64,000 nucleotides of DNA from Bidens hawaiensis (taxonomy: Eukaryota > Streptophyta > Magnoliopsida > Asterales > Asteraceae): NCBI GenBank assembly GCA_021521415.1, contig JAIQDT010014363.1:62001-126000 (forward strand), read 5' to 3'. The notes under the pieces were generated by a model. It did not search any database. It saw only the letters and a program-made list of their open reading frames with translations, and was not told the DNA's origin. Positions 25,885-37,200 of this stretch are shown here, piece after piece. Each line of letters opens with the position of its first letter. The first letter of the stretch is position 1. The position numbers and the translations under genes are program-made.

Positions 25885-26150
25885 GGAATTAGGCACCAAG
25901 AGAGCCGACCTGTCTGGGCTCTGTTTATGCCTAGGCGCCGAGGGCCTGGCACCAATAGAGCCAACCTAGAAGGGCTCCATTTATGCCTAGACGTTAAAGC
26001 AGTGCAAGGCGTTGAGGGTCAGGAACTGCACAACCTAACTGATCAGGCATTGCAAATTTGCAATAGCCTAACGAGCTTTGTTGGCCAATGGCCACGCTTA
26101 TTTGAGTTTATTATGATGTTAGATGTGAATGGGAGTTCCAAGGGGTAGCG
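25885..26150. repeat. Local direct duplication, ~57 bp spacing
   Basis: GGCACCAAGAGAGCC...GGGCTCTGTTTATGCCTAGGCG (25890-25937) is followed by a near copy, GGCACCAATAGAGCC...GGGCTCCATTTATGCCTAGACG (25947-25994). The segment is more GC-rich than its surroundings and may be part of a repeat. A 73-codon frame over it has no recognisable similarity. The rest, to 26.69 kb, is gene-free. Confidence 0.65.
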
Positions 26151-26694
26151 CTCCTGGCTGGGGTCGAGCCAAGTCAAATTTGAGTTATTTTATATTGATA
26201 ATTATTGTTGTATTAAAAATTCTTTAGAAAATCAATTCTTGCAAAAAGTCACATTAAAATACTAAGACTCTCGAGATTTGGAGTTGGCTTGGATGATGGT
26301 TAATGGCTTGCTTAGGCTAGGAAGGTGTCGTAATAAAGGCTATCAGATACCTTAGACACTACATTAGCCCGGTTAAGACACATGTCATGATAAAATGTTG
26401 GTAACTCACTTTGTCTAGAATTCCATATGGGCCTCATTGGTGTTTAGTGGTGCCTAAGGGGGTTATGTGTCAACATTTCATTCGTTGGCTATGCTTGTTT
26501 TGGTTAGGATCTTTTTTAATTGGAAAAAATTGCCAAAATAGACATCGTTGACCTTTTTTTTCCAGTAATATCAATATCAGGTTCCGCCCTGTCGGGGTAG
26601 ACGACCAAGTCTTAGCTGGCTCTTTTTCGGCATTGAAATTAAAAAGAAGTACGAGGGGGCCCACCTTATATGTATTATTCAACTAGGAGCTGGC

Positions 26695-26933
26695 ACGTGT
26701 TACAAGTAGGCTAAATTTAGCCTACAAATCCACTTAGTTAATTAGCTATCCATGTCACATCATCTTGTAGGCTATAAAAGACACGTCTATTTAGCCGACA
26801 TCTCTTTTCTTCAAAAGGCTAAGAGAAGAGAAGTCGGCTAAGCCCGAGTGTGTTTTTCTAGCCTACAAGATGATCTGGCACATACGGATAACTCAGTGGA
26901 ATTGTTGGATAAATTTAACCTATTTGTGACACG
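26695..26933. mobile_element. Foldback MITE with two ~115-bp arms
   Basis: Almost the whole segment is one inverted repeat. Left arm about 26695-26811 and right arm about 26821-26933 pair along their full length (for example CATCTTGTAGGCT with AGCCTACAAGATG, and TTAGCCGAC with GTCGGCTAA) around a loop of about 9 nt. Pairing looks near 80 percent by eye. There is no coding capacity. A hairpin this long could feed small-RNA production if transcribed; that is inference. Confidence 0.8.
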
Positions 26934-27990
26934 TTTTAACCTAAGTGGAATTGTTAACCTATTTCTTCAATAACACACACCATTAGAGGAATTGAGTGTA
27001 ATATGGGCCGGCTAAGGCTTAGCATCCTTAGCCGACTGAGCTTAGTTGGCTAAGGCTTAGACAACCCGGTGCTTCCGGCTGACCACTCCCACCCCCCCCC
27101 CCCCCAAAAAAAAATTAAAATAAAATAAAATTTATTACATTTTTTTTCTACTTACTAGCTACTGACCCGCACCATCGCTCCACCTCCTTGGACCTATAGA
27201 CCACCAATTTAAGGTTATAATATTAATGTTGACACTGTTAGGTTTTTGACACATGCATGAGGGTGTTCAACTGAGAATTTTAATACTATAATACATTAGC
27301 TGAAATATTTAAAAACCTCATAAAATAGTTATTAGCAAAGAGTGGATAGTGACTAAATAAGCATTTGTAGTTATAGTGCTGATGCAGAGAGGCTGCACAT
27401 TAAGAGTAAACCCTGCAATCAGAAGGCTGCATAAACTGAGTCACCAATTTTAATATTGCTAAAAGCTATAGTTAGTCAAATAATAGTGGCTTAATTAACT
27501 CTACCAGATTGTATAAAATATGTATATGGATTACCAACAAGGCAACAAGTTCATGAATCAAAGCAAACTCAACCTTATCATGAAACCGGCCGGTATATAT
27601 CCCTTCATTTCCACTATTAATCTTTATGCATATTTTGAATCAACTTGACTATTAAGTGATGGTAACCATCACTAACTTTGTTTCTATAGGGCAATCTGCA
27701 AGTATTATATCTATAAACAAAGTGGTTCTTATTTTCGTTTGTAACTCGATCCTTTAAAAATTAATACCCATGTTTACATAAACCTTTTCATTCATAATCA
27801 CACACTCCTTTAAAGTTAATACGCAGTTTGTGTCGAATGGTGTTTTTTGGTTACAAGAAAGTGTGACCAATATACAACTTAATAACAATATATCAATTGT
27901 CTTTAACATAACACTAAATAAAGTGCATCTAAATTAAAGATTATTAAACGAACCAAGGTTTAATAAAACACGACATATGATATTTGTAAG
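26934..27990. other. Gene-free DNA
   Basis: It contains short palindromic GGCTAAGGCTTAG / TTAGCCGAC pieces at 27.0-27.07 kb that echo the adjacent foldback element, and a poly-C/poly-A junction at about 27090-27115. Nothing else was recognised. Confidence 0.5.
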
Positions 27991-29967
27991 TTAGTCGTTC
28001 CTTGCTGATGAATATTTCCTATGCCCATTAAAGTTACGATATATTTGCAAAACTCTGTTGAATGCTCGGCCGAACAACAAATGCGCAACTGTCTTCACCG
28101 ATTCCCAGAGTCCAGCCGTCTTAACTACCGGTTTGCATGCGTGTGCAATATTCTGAATATCAAAAAACACGAATGGCTAAGTTTTGAGTTTAGATTTAAA
28201 AAACTAGATGCAGCATTTGATTAAAGTCTCAATGAACAATGCAGATTGTTGGAAAAAAGAATCTAAATTAATAAAAAAAAAATGGGGCTTACACTTTAAA
28301 ATGAAGCAATGAATTTTAGAATGTAATTGACATCTTTTAATCATCCAAAATTATGGTAAAGGAAAGCGCAAAGCAAGCTATCAAAAAGTCACATTTCGTG
28401 ATTTTCAGCGAGATGCGTAATAATCTTATAGCAGGTCAAAAGTGTATACATGACTAACCAAATGACACGGGTCAAAGGGGTAGACATAAAATCCTTTTAG
28501 TATTATTTAGCATGTTAAGTCGAATATTATGTTGATCCAGTTGTTGACCATGACCCGTTAGTTTGTTGTTATCTAATAGTATAATTTATTTGGGTTTTTG
28601 ACCCGTCATTTGATGTTTATATAAATGGTATAGAAAAGAGCGATGATCTTGAATCTTTTAATGTGTTCGATCAAGAAGGATTGAACTTTCAAGTGTATGA
28701 CACCGAAGACATGACTCGAAAACAAGGTATGGGTTATTGTAGTATTCATCATCAGCGAAAGCATGGGTCGCGCGTATAAGTTTGGGAAACTACGAGTTCA
28801 CATTTAGTAAGTTTCTTTTGTACCCACCTGATCCTGATCAACTTCCATCGCGTGCATAAAATCGACCTAAAATTAAAGAAAATACAACAAGAAAAATGAA
28901 TTAAATAACATGTGTAGTAGCATATATAAATGATTTCTAACAATAGCCTTTTTCCAATTTATATTTAGTCATTTCAACAATTGCCCTTTGCTATTGGTGG
29001 GATATACTGAGTACGATGATGATGATGATGATGATGAACAATTGCCCTTTGCTGGTCGAGTCTAAACGAGCCAAACTGGTTTTTTAAGCGTATCGGATTG
29101 GACTAAAAAAATGGTACAACCGGTTTAACCGGGGTGAATAGTTTACTTGTAATTTCATATAAGCGTAACTTTAATTCAAAAAATAAACAAAAAGTATATG
29201 ATTCCATTATAAAATATAATCCAAAAGTTAATCTATAATAAAAAAAAATAACACATAAGCAATCGATTTTCAAAAAGTAATCCAAAAGTTTACTCGTTTC
29301 AATGTTAATCATTAGATTAAAAGTATTTTTTTTTAAGTATAATCCAAAATCTCTTGAGCTTAAACTGGTTTGTCAGTTTAAACTGGTATTTTAGAAAAAA
29401 CCGCACGTTTGATGTTTAGCAAACCGTCCAAAAATACCGGACTCAGAATATCGGCCTAGTATGCGAAGCCCGGTATTATCAATTCAACCGGCTTGTACAA
29501 ACCGGTTTCTAAAACACTGAGTGTATGTATTAATTTCACACTACTGCACACAAGCTCAAGCCAAGCTTAGGTTCGTTTAATGTTTTTTTTTTCAAAATAT
29601 ATAAATAACTAAAATATGCGGTTCTATTTACCTATGCTAATAATTATTACACAATAATAATATATATGCATGCTTACGTACATAGATAAGCCACCCTGGG
29701 GTTAGCAGCTTCAACTTCGTTAGCCACACGAAGAATGGGAGCAATGTCCTTCACCAACGACGACGGCACCATTTCACTGTCAAATATTTGGTTATTCGGT
29801 TCTCCTCAGATATTACTTGTTGTCTGTGGAGGTGGATGTGGATGTGGTGGTTGTTCGCTTGATGGAAAAAAATAATCCCAAGAATTAATGCCATGATCTC
29901 TACCAACCGATGGTGGAGCTGGAGGTGGTTGCGATGAACTGCTATGATCTCCATCTTCCGACGTCAT
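27991..29967 (-). pseudogene. Collapsed second callose synthase copy
   Basis: Three pieces match the intact-looking gene at 31.3-49.2 kb, in the same strand and order. Piece 1 (29682-29967) is a first exon: [19 protein letters not shown], a TGA, then [21 protein letters not shown]. Piece 2 (28828-28866) joins the first bases of exon 2 (GTCGATTTTATGCACGCGA) directly to the last bases of exon 4 (TGGAAGTTGATCAGGA) and keeps both flanking splice motifs. Piece 3 (27991-28151) is the last exon with stop codon, lacking about 80 bp internally. About 35 exons are gone. It is a deletion relic of a tandem duplicate or of an unequal exchange. Confidence 0.8.
29000..29050. repeat. ATG/GAT microsatellite flanked by a short direct repeat
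   Basis: A GAT run (about 29017-29037) lies between two copies of CAATTGCCCTTTGCT (28979 and about 29040), inside the callose synthase relic. Confidence 0.85.
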
Positions 29968-31281
29968 TTTTATCAGACAAAGATAATATGAAAAATTAAC
30001 ACAAATTGATTGTATCTGTATGTTACATTCGACTAAAAGCTTGTGGATTTGATTAATGAGTCCAAAGTTCTTTTCTTGATATATTGACATATATATGTGT
30101 AAGAGATTTCATGCATGTACTTTTCTTAGTAGTGAAGGCTTGTGCTTGCTTTTCCTTTGTGGTAGAAAGAGATCTTTTGGGCACTTAGTAATGATACACA
30201 ATTTATTTCTTAGCAACCAGGATATTTATAATGATATAACTAGGTTATTTGTAATAAATATTTAAGCTATTTTTTAGTTTCCTTGAATTTAATTTAATAC
30301 TAGTCGGTGTTCGTGCGATGCAGCGGGAAACAATACTTAGCAGGTGTTAGCGAGCCAAACCTAACCGAAACCTAGAAATCAGCCCTACGAATCAACCCGA
30401 ATTACTTTGGTTCAGGCTCGTGTTGGCCTTTTCTCTAGTTTGGGTTTTTTAGGTCGGGCTAGTTTGGGTTTGGGTTTTCTCGGGTTGAGTTTCAGGTAAA
30501 AGTGACAGCCCTAGCCTTGGCCACTACACTAGTCCAGTTTGGTTAAGTGGTGCACTCCAATTTGATAAAGGTGTACATCCAGATTTTATATATATAGCAT
30601 TACATTATAATTGCGAACCTCAGGGGTTCCTGTGCACCCCTACCTTCGATGCAGATTCGCCCATGCTGAGGAACGCGGTCAACCGCAAGCGGACAGTGGT
30701 GAGTGGACTTGTTTATGAATCAATTTTTACCTTTTAAGCAACTATTTTAATATATATATTTCACATATTTAAAAGTGTAAAAGTTATCAAACTACATTGT
30801 ATCAAGCTTGTGCATTAATGGAGGGGCAAGCCACACTATATAAAAAACAAGAAATATATTAACACCAAGACCATGTGTAGTTGTGGAGGGCGTTTCATTG
30901 GCTGAAACCTTTTTTTGACCAAAGTCAACCCCATCTTGGCGCTTTCAACAAAACGCCTAAGCCATTTTTGTTCCCAAAGTGCCCCGGGGGCGTTGTGCTC
31001 AGCGCTATGGGGCTCTTACCCCTCTAAAGCCCCACTACGTTTGGCCTAATATTCTAACCTCCTCTACGTTTAACAAGAATAAATGATTTAACCCCACTAA
31101 AGATAATCACTTTTAACATAGAGGTTGTAGCCATGTTATTCTAATGTTGTTACAGACTGAATATACGATACGCACACTAAAATGACAACAATGATGTTTC
31201 TTTGGTGGTTACGATTTCGTTTACAACAAACCTGGTGCAAAATTTTCACTCGGAAACAAAACATATGGCGCTTTTTGTAGA
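29968..31281. other. Region between the callose synthase gene and its relic
   Basis: It holds the upstream flank of the relic, a Helitron-like end (30300) and repeat-derived patches (for example around 30400-30480 and 30880-31030). No gene was found. Confidence 0.5.
30300..30345 (-). mobile_element. Helitron-like 3' end
   Basis: On the minus strand, GCTGCATCGCACGAACACCGACTAG is followed by T, closely matching the terminus of the Helitron at 44151 (CTGCATCGCGCGAGC...CTAG, T). The hairpin is degenerate and no matching 5' end was located, so only the terminus is claimed. Confidence 0.5.
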
Positions 31282-34200
31282 TTAGTCGTTCCTTCTTGAT
31301 GAACCTTTCCTACGCCCATTAAGAATACTCGATATATCCAAATCCCTGTTGTAAGCTTGGCCAAACAACATATGCATCTGGAATTCGGAAACAAAAGGAA
31401 ATCGTGCAAAAAATGCAACCGGGGTGAACACAAGTAGGCCCATCACTATTTCATACCCACGAGCCACTGTCCTCACTGATTCCCATAATCCAGCCATTTG
31501 CACTACCGGTTTGCATGCTTGCGCAATCTGAAAATTTAAAAAATATATACAAATGAATAACTGAATTGTTCAACACAAATAAGAACTAAGCATATAGTAA
31601 ATATAGGTAAAAAAATGTTTTACTGACCAATATTAAGCCCCAGCCAGCTGGGATAAAGGCAAGAAAGCACACAGCTATGTCTTGCAGTGTCATCTGGGAC
31701 AGTGCCTTCAGGATCATGAGAATAGTGACAAACATAATGACCCCTTTAATCAGCCCGAAAAGGAGTTGAAAATCTTCAACGCATCTCACCCGCACAAAAG
31801 ATAAAACCTGTAAGATGAGAAACCAAATATATAATGTTCTTGATCATTTCAGCTTATAACATAAAAATAAAAATATGAAAAAAACTCAAAAAGTTCCTAA
31901 GTTCCTTACCTTTACCACCACAAAAATGCCAAATGATATGCCGTATACCTGTCATCAAAAAATAATTAAATAAATGAACTTTTAGCAACATTGTTTCTAT
32001 GTGGTAAGGGCTCACGAAATGCAAATATGTAAAGAAAAAGAACAAAACACGTACCATGACACTCATCTCATGCTTTGTTGTCATATTTAAATGATAAACC
32101 AGCCAGTAATGATAAATGAGAAAACGTGATGCTAAAAGTATCTCTAGCACAAGACCACGCTTTCCAGAGTAACGTAGGTGTTCTTGTTCCTCCTCCCACC
32201 ATGATTCCCAACTCTGCTCAACGGGGACTCCAATACCACCCCGGTTGCTGATCCACTTATTCCAATCAGACCAATCATCAATGATCTTTTGCCACTCAAA
32301 ACCTGAAGGATTGAAGACAAATGGAGCAAATAGCCATGTAATAGCCATAAACCATATTGAGACAATGATCAAGGTGTGTGAAAATGCTCCTTTATATGAT
32401 TCACCAAATATTTGGTACACAATAAGCAAATTCATAAGCTCGAGTCCCTTCACGAAATGAGTACGTGAGTAAAGACGGTAGTTAACAGCAAACTTTGTAT
32501 GGAACACAACAGACCCACGACCAGTCGCTCCGTACTTAGCCCCTCCATGTAGCAATGTCCTACCATAGAAGTGACTCATTGTTCCAAGCAAAAATGTAAA
32601 GAACATCGGTGCAAGATTTATTAGCATAATTATAAATTCACTTAGTGCGGTCAGAAAACCTCTTTCTAAACTAATTTCCATCATCATAGGCAAGGCTACT
32701 AAGAAACCAATTTGTACAAAAGATTGTGAAGCAAAAATCACTTGAAGAGATTGATTGTTTTGAATGGCTGGTTGGTTACTAAGCTCCTGCTCACATCCAC
32801 TGAGGACAAGATAAAGCCGCCCGTAGAGAAACACGTACACAGTCAATACAGTTATCAAAGTACTAAAGTAGAAACCGATTGTAGTGAAGTAACATGATAA
32901 CATCCGGAAAAAGTCAAAGTTGTGTCCAAGCCTGTAGAGGTCACGGCTAAGTGTTTGTTCCCCATTTCCATTGGCAATTTTAGCCTCGAACAGAGAAATC
33001 TGATTTAGACCAACATCCATCCCTTTACCAACTTGTATGTATTCATGATGTGTGACATTACCTTCACGGAGTGTAGAATTAAAACCTGTAAAGAAAAGAT
33101 AAGCTCATGAAAAATAATCACAGCATACAAGGCACTTGAGTATAAAAATACCTGCAAATATGCCCTCGCTTAGATTGATAATCCAGGAGGCTTTGCTCAC
33201 ACCGCCTCTTGTAAGATGAAAAAGCCTATCAAAGACATCTGGATGACCATAGTGAAAACGGACCCTACATTTATCAGCAAGTGTAATCAACTATTAATAT
33301 ATACACATCTTATATGCAGCTCAGAATGAATGGAACCAACAGAAGAATTTAGATCTTACTTCAAAAGGTTGGCCAGCAACCTCTGACCAATTGTTGCAAA
33401 GGTTGTTTCTTGATTAGACATAAACCATGCAAGAGAAGAAACACTGCAACAAGCAAGTAAAATAATGAACTTAATGAACAAAAAGACACAGCATGCAACG
33501 ACTTGTGACAAACCTTCCACTGAAAATATGCTCCCTAAGTCCCAATATTGTAGGGTGCCTCACATCATCATGTTTTTTAAGAAATTCTTGAAGAAGATTC
33601 CTCATTTTTAAGGCCTCTTCCATGTAATTGTCCTACAAATGGATGTTTTATTAAAGTTAGGGACATAAGTGTCAATGAAGCAGAATGACTTCCTGGTCAT
33701 ATATAAAATCGAAGGGTCATTGGATTTAAATAATCCCAACTTTCACTTGTTGGGCGGGAACACTCCCAACTAATGAAATGTTTACCATCACTCCCAACTT
33801 TGAACTTAATTTCTTCTGGCACTCCCAAATTAATGAGACACTAACTCCGTTAACATAGCATTATCTTTAATGATGAAATAAAAAAGTAAAATAAAAAACT
33901 GATCGTCAGTAAACCGTTGAGAGGGAAGTGGCTTTTGTAAAGAAATCCACAATCTGATCGTCAGTCGAGATGAAGTGAACAGACAGTTGTCCTCGGAACA
34001 AAATGAAAGTCCACCTCAATATGTTTTGTACGTGCATGGAAGACCGGATTTGCTGATAAGTACGTTACGCCCAGATTATCACACCATAATGTAGATACCG
34101 CCTTCATGTGAACCCGAAGCTCGCGTAGGAGGGCTCAAAGCCAAGTGAGCTTGGTAATGGTATCAACTAATGCTATATAATCAAATTCTGTTGATGACCG

Positions 34201-37200
34201 AGAGACAGTTTTATGTTTTCATGCAAACCAAGAAATAATGTTCAACCCAAGATAGACTGCATATCCCCCAGTGAATCGACGGTCGTCTCTAGCAACAAGG
34301 AAGGCATTCAGATGATTGTAAATAAAATCGATGTATGCATGGAGAGTGAGGTGTGTTGGAACAGAAGACCATGATGTGCAGTCCCTTTTATATATTGAAG
34401 AATTTGTCTTAACTGTGGGCCATTGGTTATCAGTCGGCGACTGCATAAATGGCAGACCTTGTCTTGATGGAGGTGGTGGTGGAGAAGAAAGAGGAAGTGG
34501 GAGTGTCAGAAGAAAATACGTTGAACGTTGGGAGTGATACTAAACATTTCGTTAGCTGGGAGTGTTCCCAGTCAACAAGTGAAAGCTGTGATTATTTAAA
34601 TCAATAACCCTAAAATCAAAAGCAAACCGTTTGACAGCATACCTGGTTAATGTCTATAGTCTGCAAGCCCTCTCCGCGCGTGAAGATGATAGCATGATTC
34701 TGATTCTCAGCCTTTCCTTCTCCCACAATTGCAGGTCCAGGTAATTTTATCTTATAAATAATCTGCATATCGAAGTCACATATATTGTTACCAAAGCAGT
34801 GAAGGTTGCATAAATTTGGGACAAGATATTTCCATAACTATATCATGCCTACGATGTCGACCCATGTCATCAAGCAATACAGCAGTGTCGGCTTCATAGT
34901 CCAATCATATTAAGAACTTCTCAATCATGCAAGTGGAACAAGAAAAGCTAAAAACCTTTTAATAATAGCTTACTTATACTAAAGGTATAGCACAAGTCAT
35001 ACTGTCAAGTCATTTATTTCTCGTCACCAGACCTAGGGTTTCAGTTCCCGGCCATCGGAGCTTGCTTCTTCCTCTCCGATCTCAAACTAAAGGGTTTTCA
35101 AGGGTACAACAATCAAATAGCTGTGATCCACCGTGCTCGACGGTGCTCCACCATACTTGCTTCGCCGCCATATTCTCTTCTACTCTATTCACAACCGCGC
35201 TTACACTGCCACCGAGTAATATTTGGCTTTGAAACTTTATACTGGTGAAACAAATTAACCCCAATTCCGTCCGGCCACTGACGATACGAAGCTCCTTCTT
35301 CAAGATCCGGTAACAACAGCCCTATTAACCCTTACCGGAGCTCTCCAACACGTCCATAGCACCACCGCAGCTCATTATTCTAGCTGTACTGTTGTTTCCG
35401 GCTACTGTTGTTAACTGCCGCCGCCGCCGTCGTCTATTGCCGCTGCCGGAAAAACGATTAAGGCTCTGTGGAGGTTGCTGGGTTGCTGCGAGGTGTTATC
35501 ATTGAAGGATCTTAGCTGATTCACCCTCTGCCGCCACAGTAACACGTCGCCGGAGCTCCGCCGTCGCCGCCGCTCAACCCCGCCGCCGCCGAAACTCAGG
35601 GGTTGTAGATTGTGTCACGTTTCTAGCTTATTCTCGTTAGCTCACGGTGTCTCGTCCCAGTTTCAATATTGGTGACTTGCTAAAATCCCGGTGAGATCGT
35701 TTCATATCTTTTATTTTTGTTGGCAATAGGCCTTGATGCTGCTAGAGTAGTCAGTCCAATTTATCTGTTACTGTGTGCCGTGTGTCTATTATTATTATTA
35801 TTAGTTTTTGTTACTACTATTATTATTATTATTGATTTGGTGTTCTATTGCTTGTGTTTGTGTGATTAGTTGCAACCATAGAGCGTAGGAACCATGACTA
35901 TTACCTGAGACCATGTCCTGAATCGAGGGGTGTAGGAAAGAGTAAAGATAGGGAGCGTATATTGCGTTTGGCTTCTTGGAATGTAGGAACATTAAATGGT
36001 AAGTTGTTAGAATTGGTAGATGTGCTTAAAAGACGTAGGGTTCAGATAGCATGCCTCCAGGAGACTAAGTGGAAAGGACATAGAGGGGCTGAGTGTAATG
36101 GGTATAAGTTGTGGTACTCGGGGTCTGATGGAGCTAGGAATGGAGTGGGGTTTCTAGTGGCTAAGGAAATACACACTAGTGTGGTGGAGGTGATAAGACA
36201 TAATGACAGGATTATGGTGTTGAAATTAGTACTAGGAGAGGAAGTAGTGGCAGTAGTCTCCGCCTACGCGCCTCATGTAGGCCTAGGGGATCAGGAAAAG
36301 AGAGAATTTTGGGATTGCCTAGACGCAGTGGTAGGGGGCATACCTAGGGGGAAGAGGATTTGCATAGGAGGTGATTTTAATGGACACATTGGTAAGGCTA
36401 ACGATGGTTTTCAAGCCGTACATGGGGGTTTCGGTTTTGGTGATAGAAATGAGACCGGAACAGATCTTCTAGAGTTTGCGGTGGCACATGACCTAGGTAT
36501 TATAAATTCTTTTTTTAGGAAACGAGATTCTCATTTAATCACTTTTAGCAGTGGCGGACGCGACACGCAAATTGACTACCTTTTGATGAGGCGAGGAGAC
36601 CGACGTTGGTGGAAGGACTGCAAAGTCATACCTGGGGAGGCAGTTGTGACTCAACATCGACTACTAGTGACTGATATAGCCTTCAGAAATAAGCTGACTG
36701 TTCGAGAGAAGAAAGGTACACCGAGAATTCGATGGGGAAATTTGAAGGACGAAAATCTCCTACTGTTTAAGAATAAACTCATACTGCATACGCGGGCTCG
36801 ACTAAATGGGGACTCAACTCATATATGGGAAGCTATGGAGACAAAGATCATCCAAGTAGCAAAGGAGACTCTCGGGGTCACAACAGGAAAGTCAAGTGGG
36901 CATAAGGAGTCTTGGTGGTGGAATGACGCAGTGCAAGACAAGATAAGGGACAAACAAGGATGTTTTAGGGAGCTAATGAGGTGCACGAATGAGGAGCGAG
37001 TGGAATTGAGGGACAACTACAAAACGGCCAAGATAGAGGCAAAGAAGGCAGTGGCGGAAGCAAAGAAGGCGGCCTTTAAACGGATGTATGAAAGTCTAGA
37101 AACAAAAGAGGGGGAACATGCTATGTTTAAGATTGCCAAAGCCAGGGAGCGTAGAAGGCAAGATCTAGGACCGGTGAAGTTCATAAAGGATACAGATGGG

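Noticed and set aside
27990..28224. 67-codon plus-strand frame starting MPIKVTIYLQ
   Set aside because: It is the reverse strand of the last-exon relic of the second callose synthase copy.
34331..34537. 68-codon plus-strand frame in callose synthase intron 33
   Set aside because: Lies across the antisense of a Copia fragment and the MULE end; not a gene.
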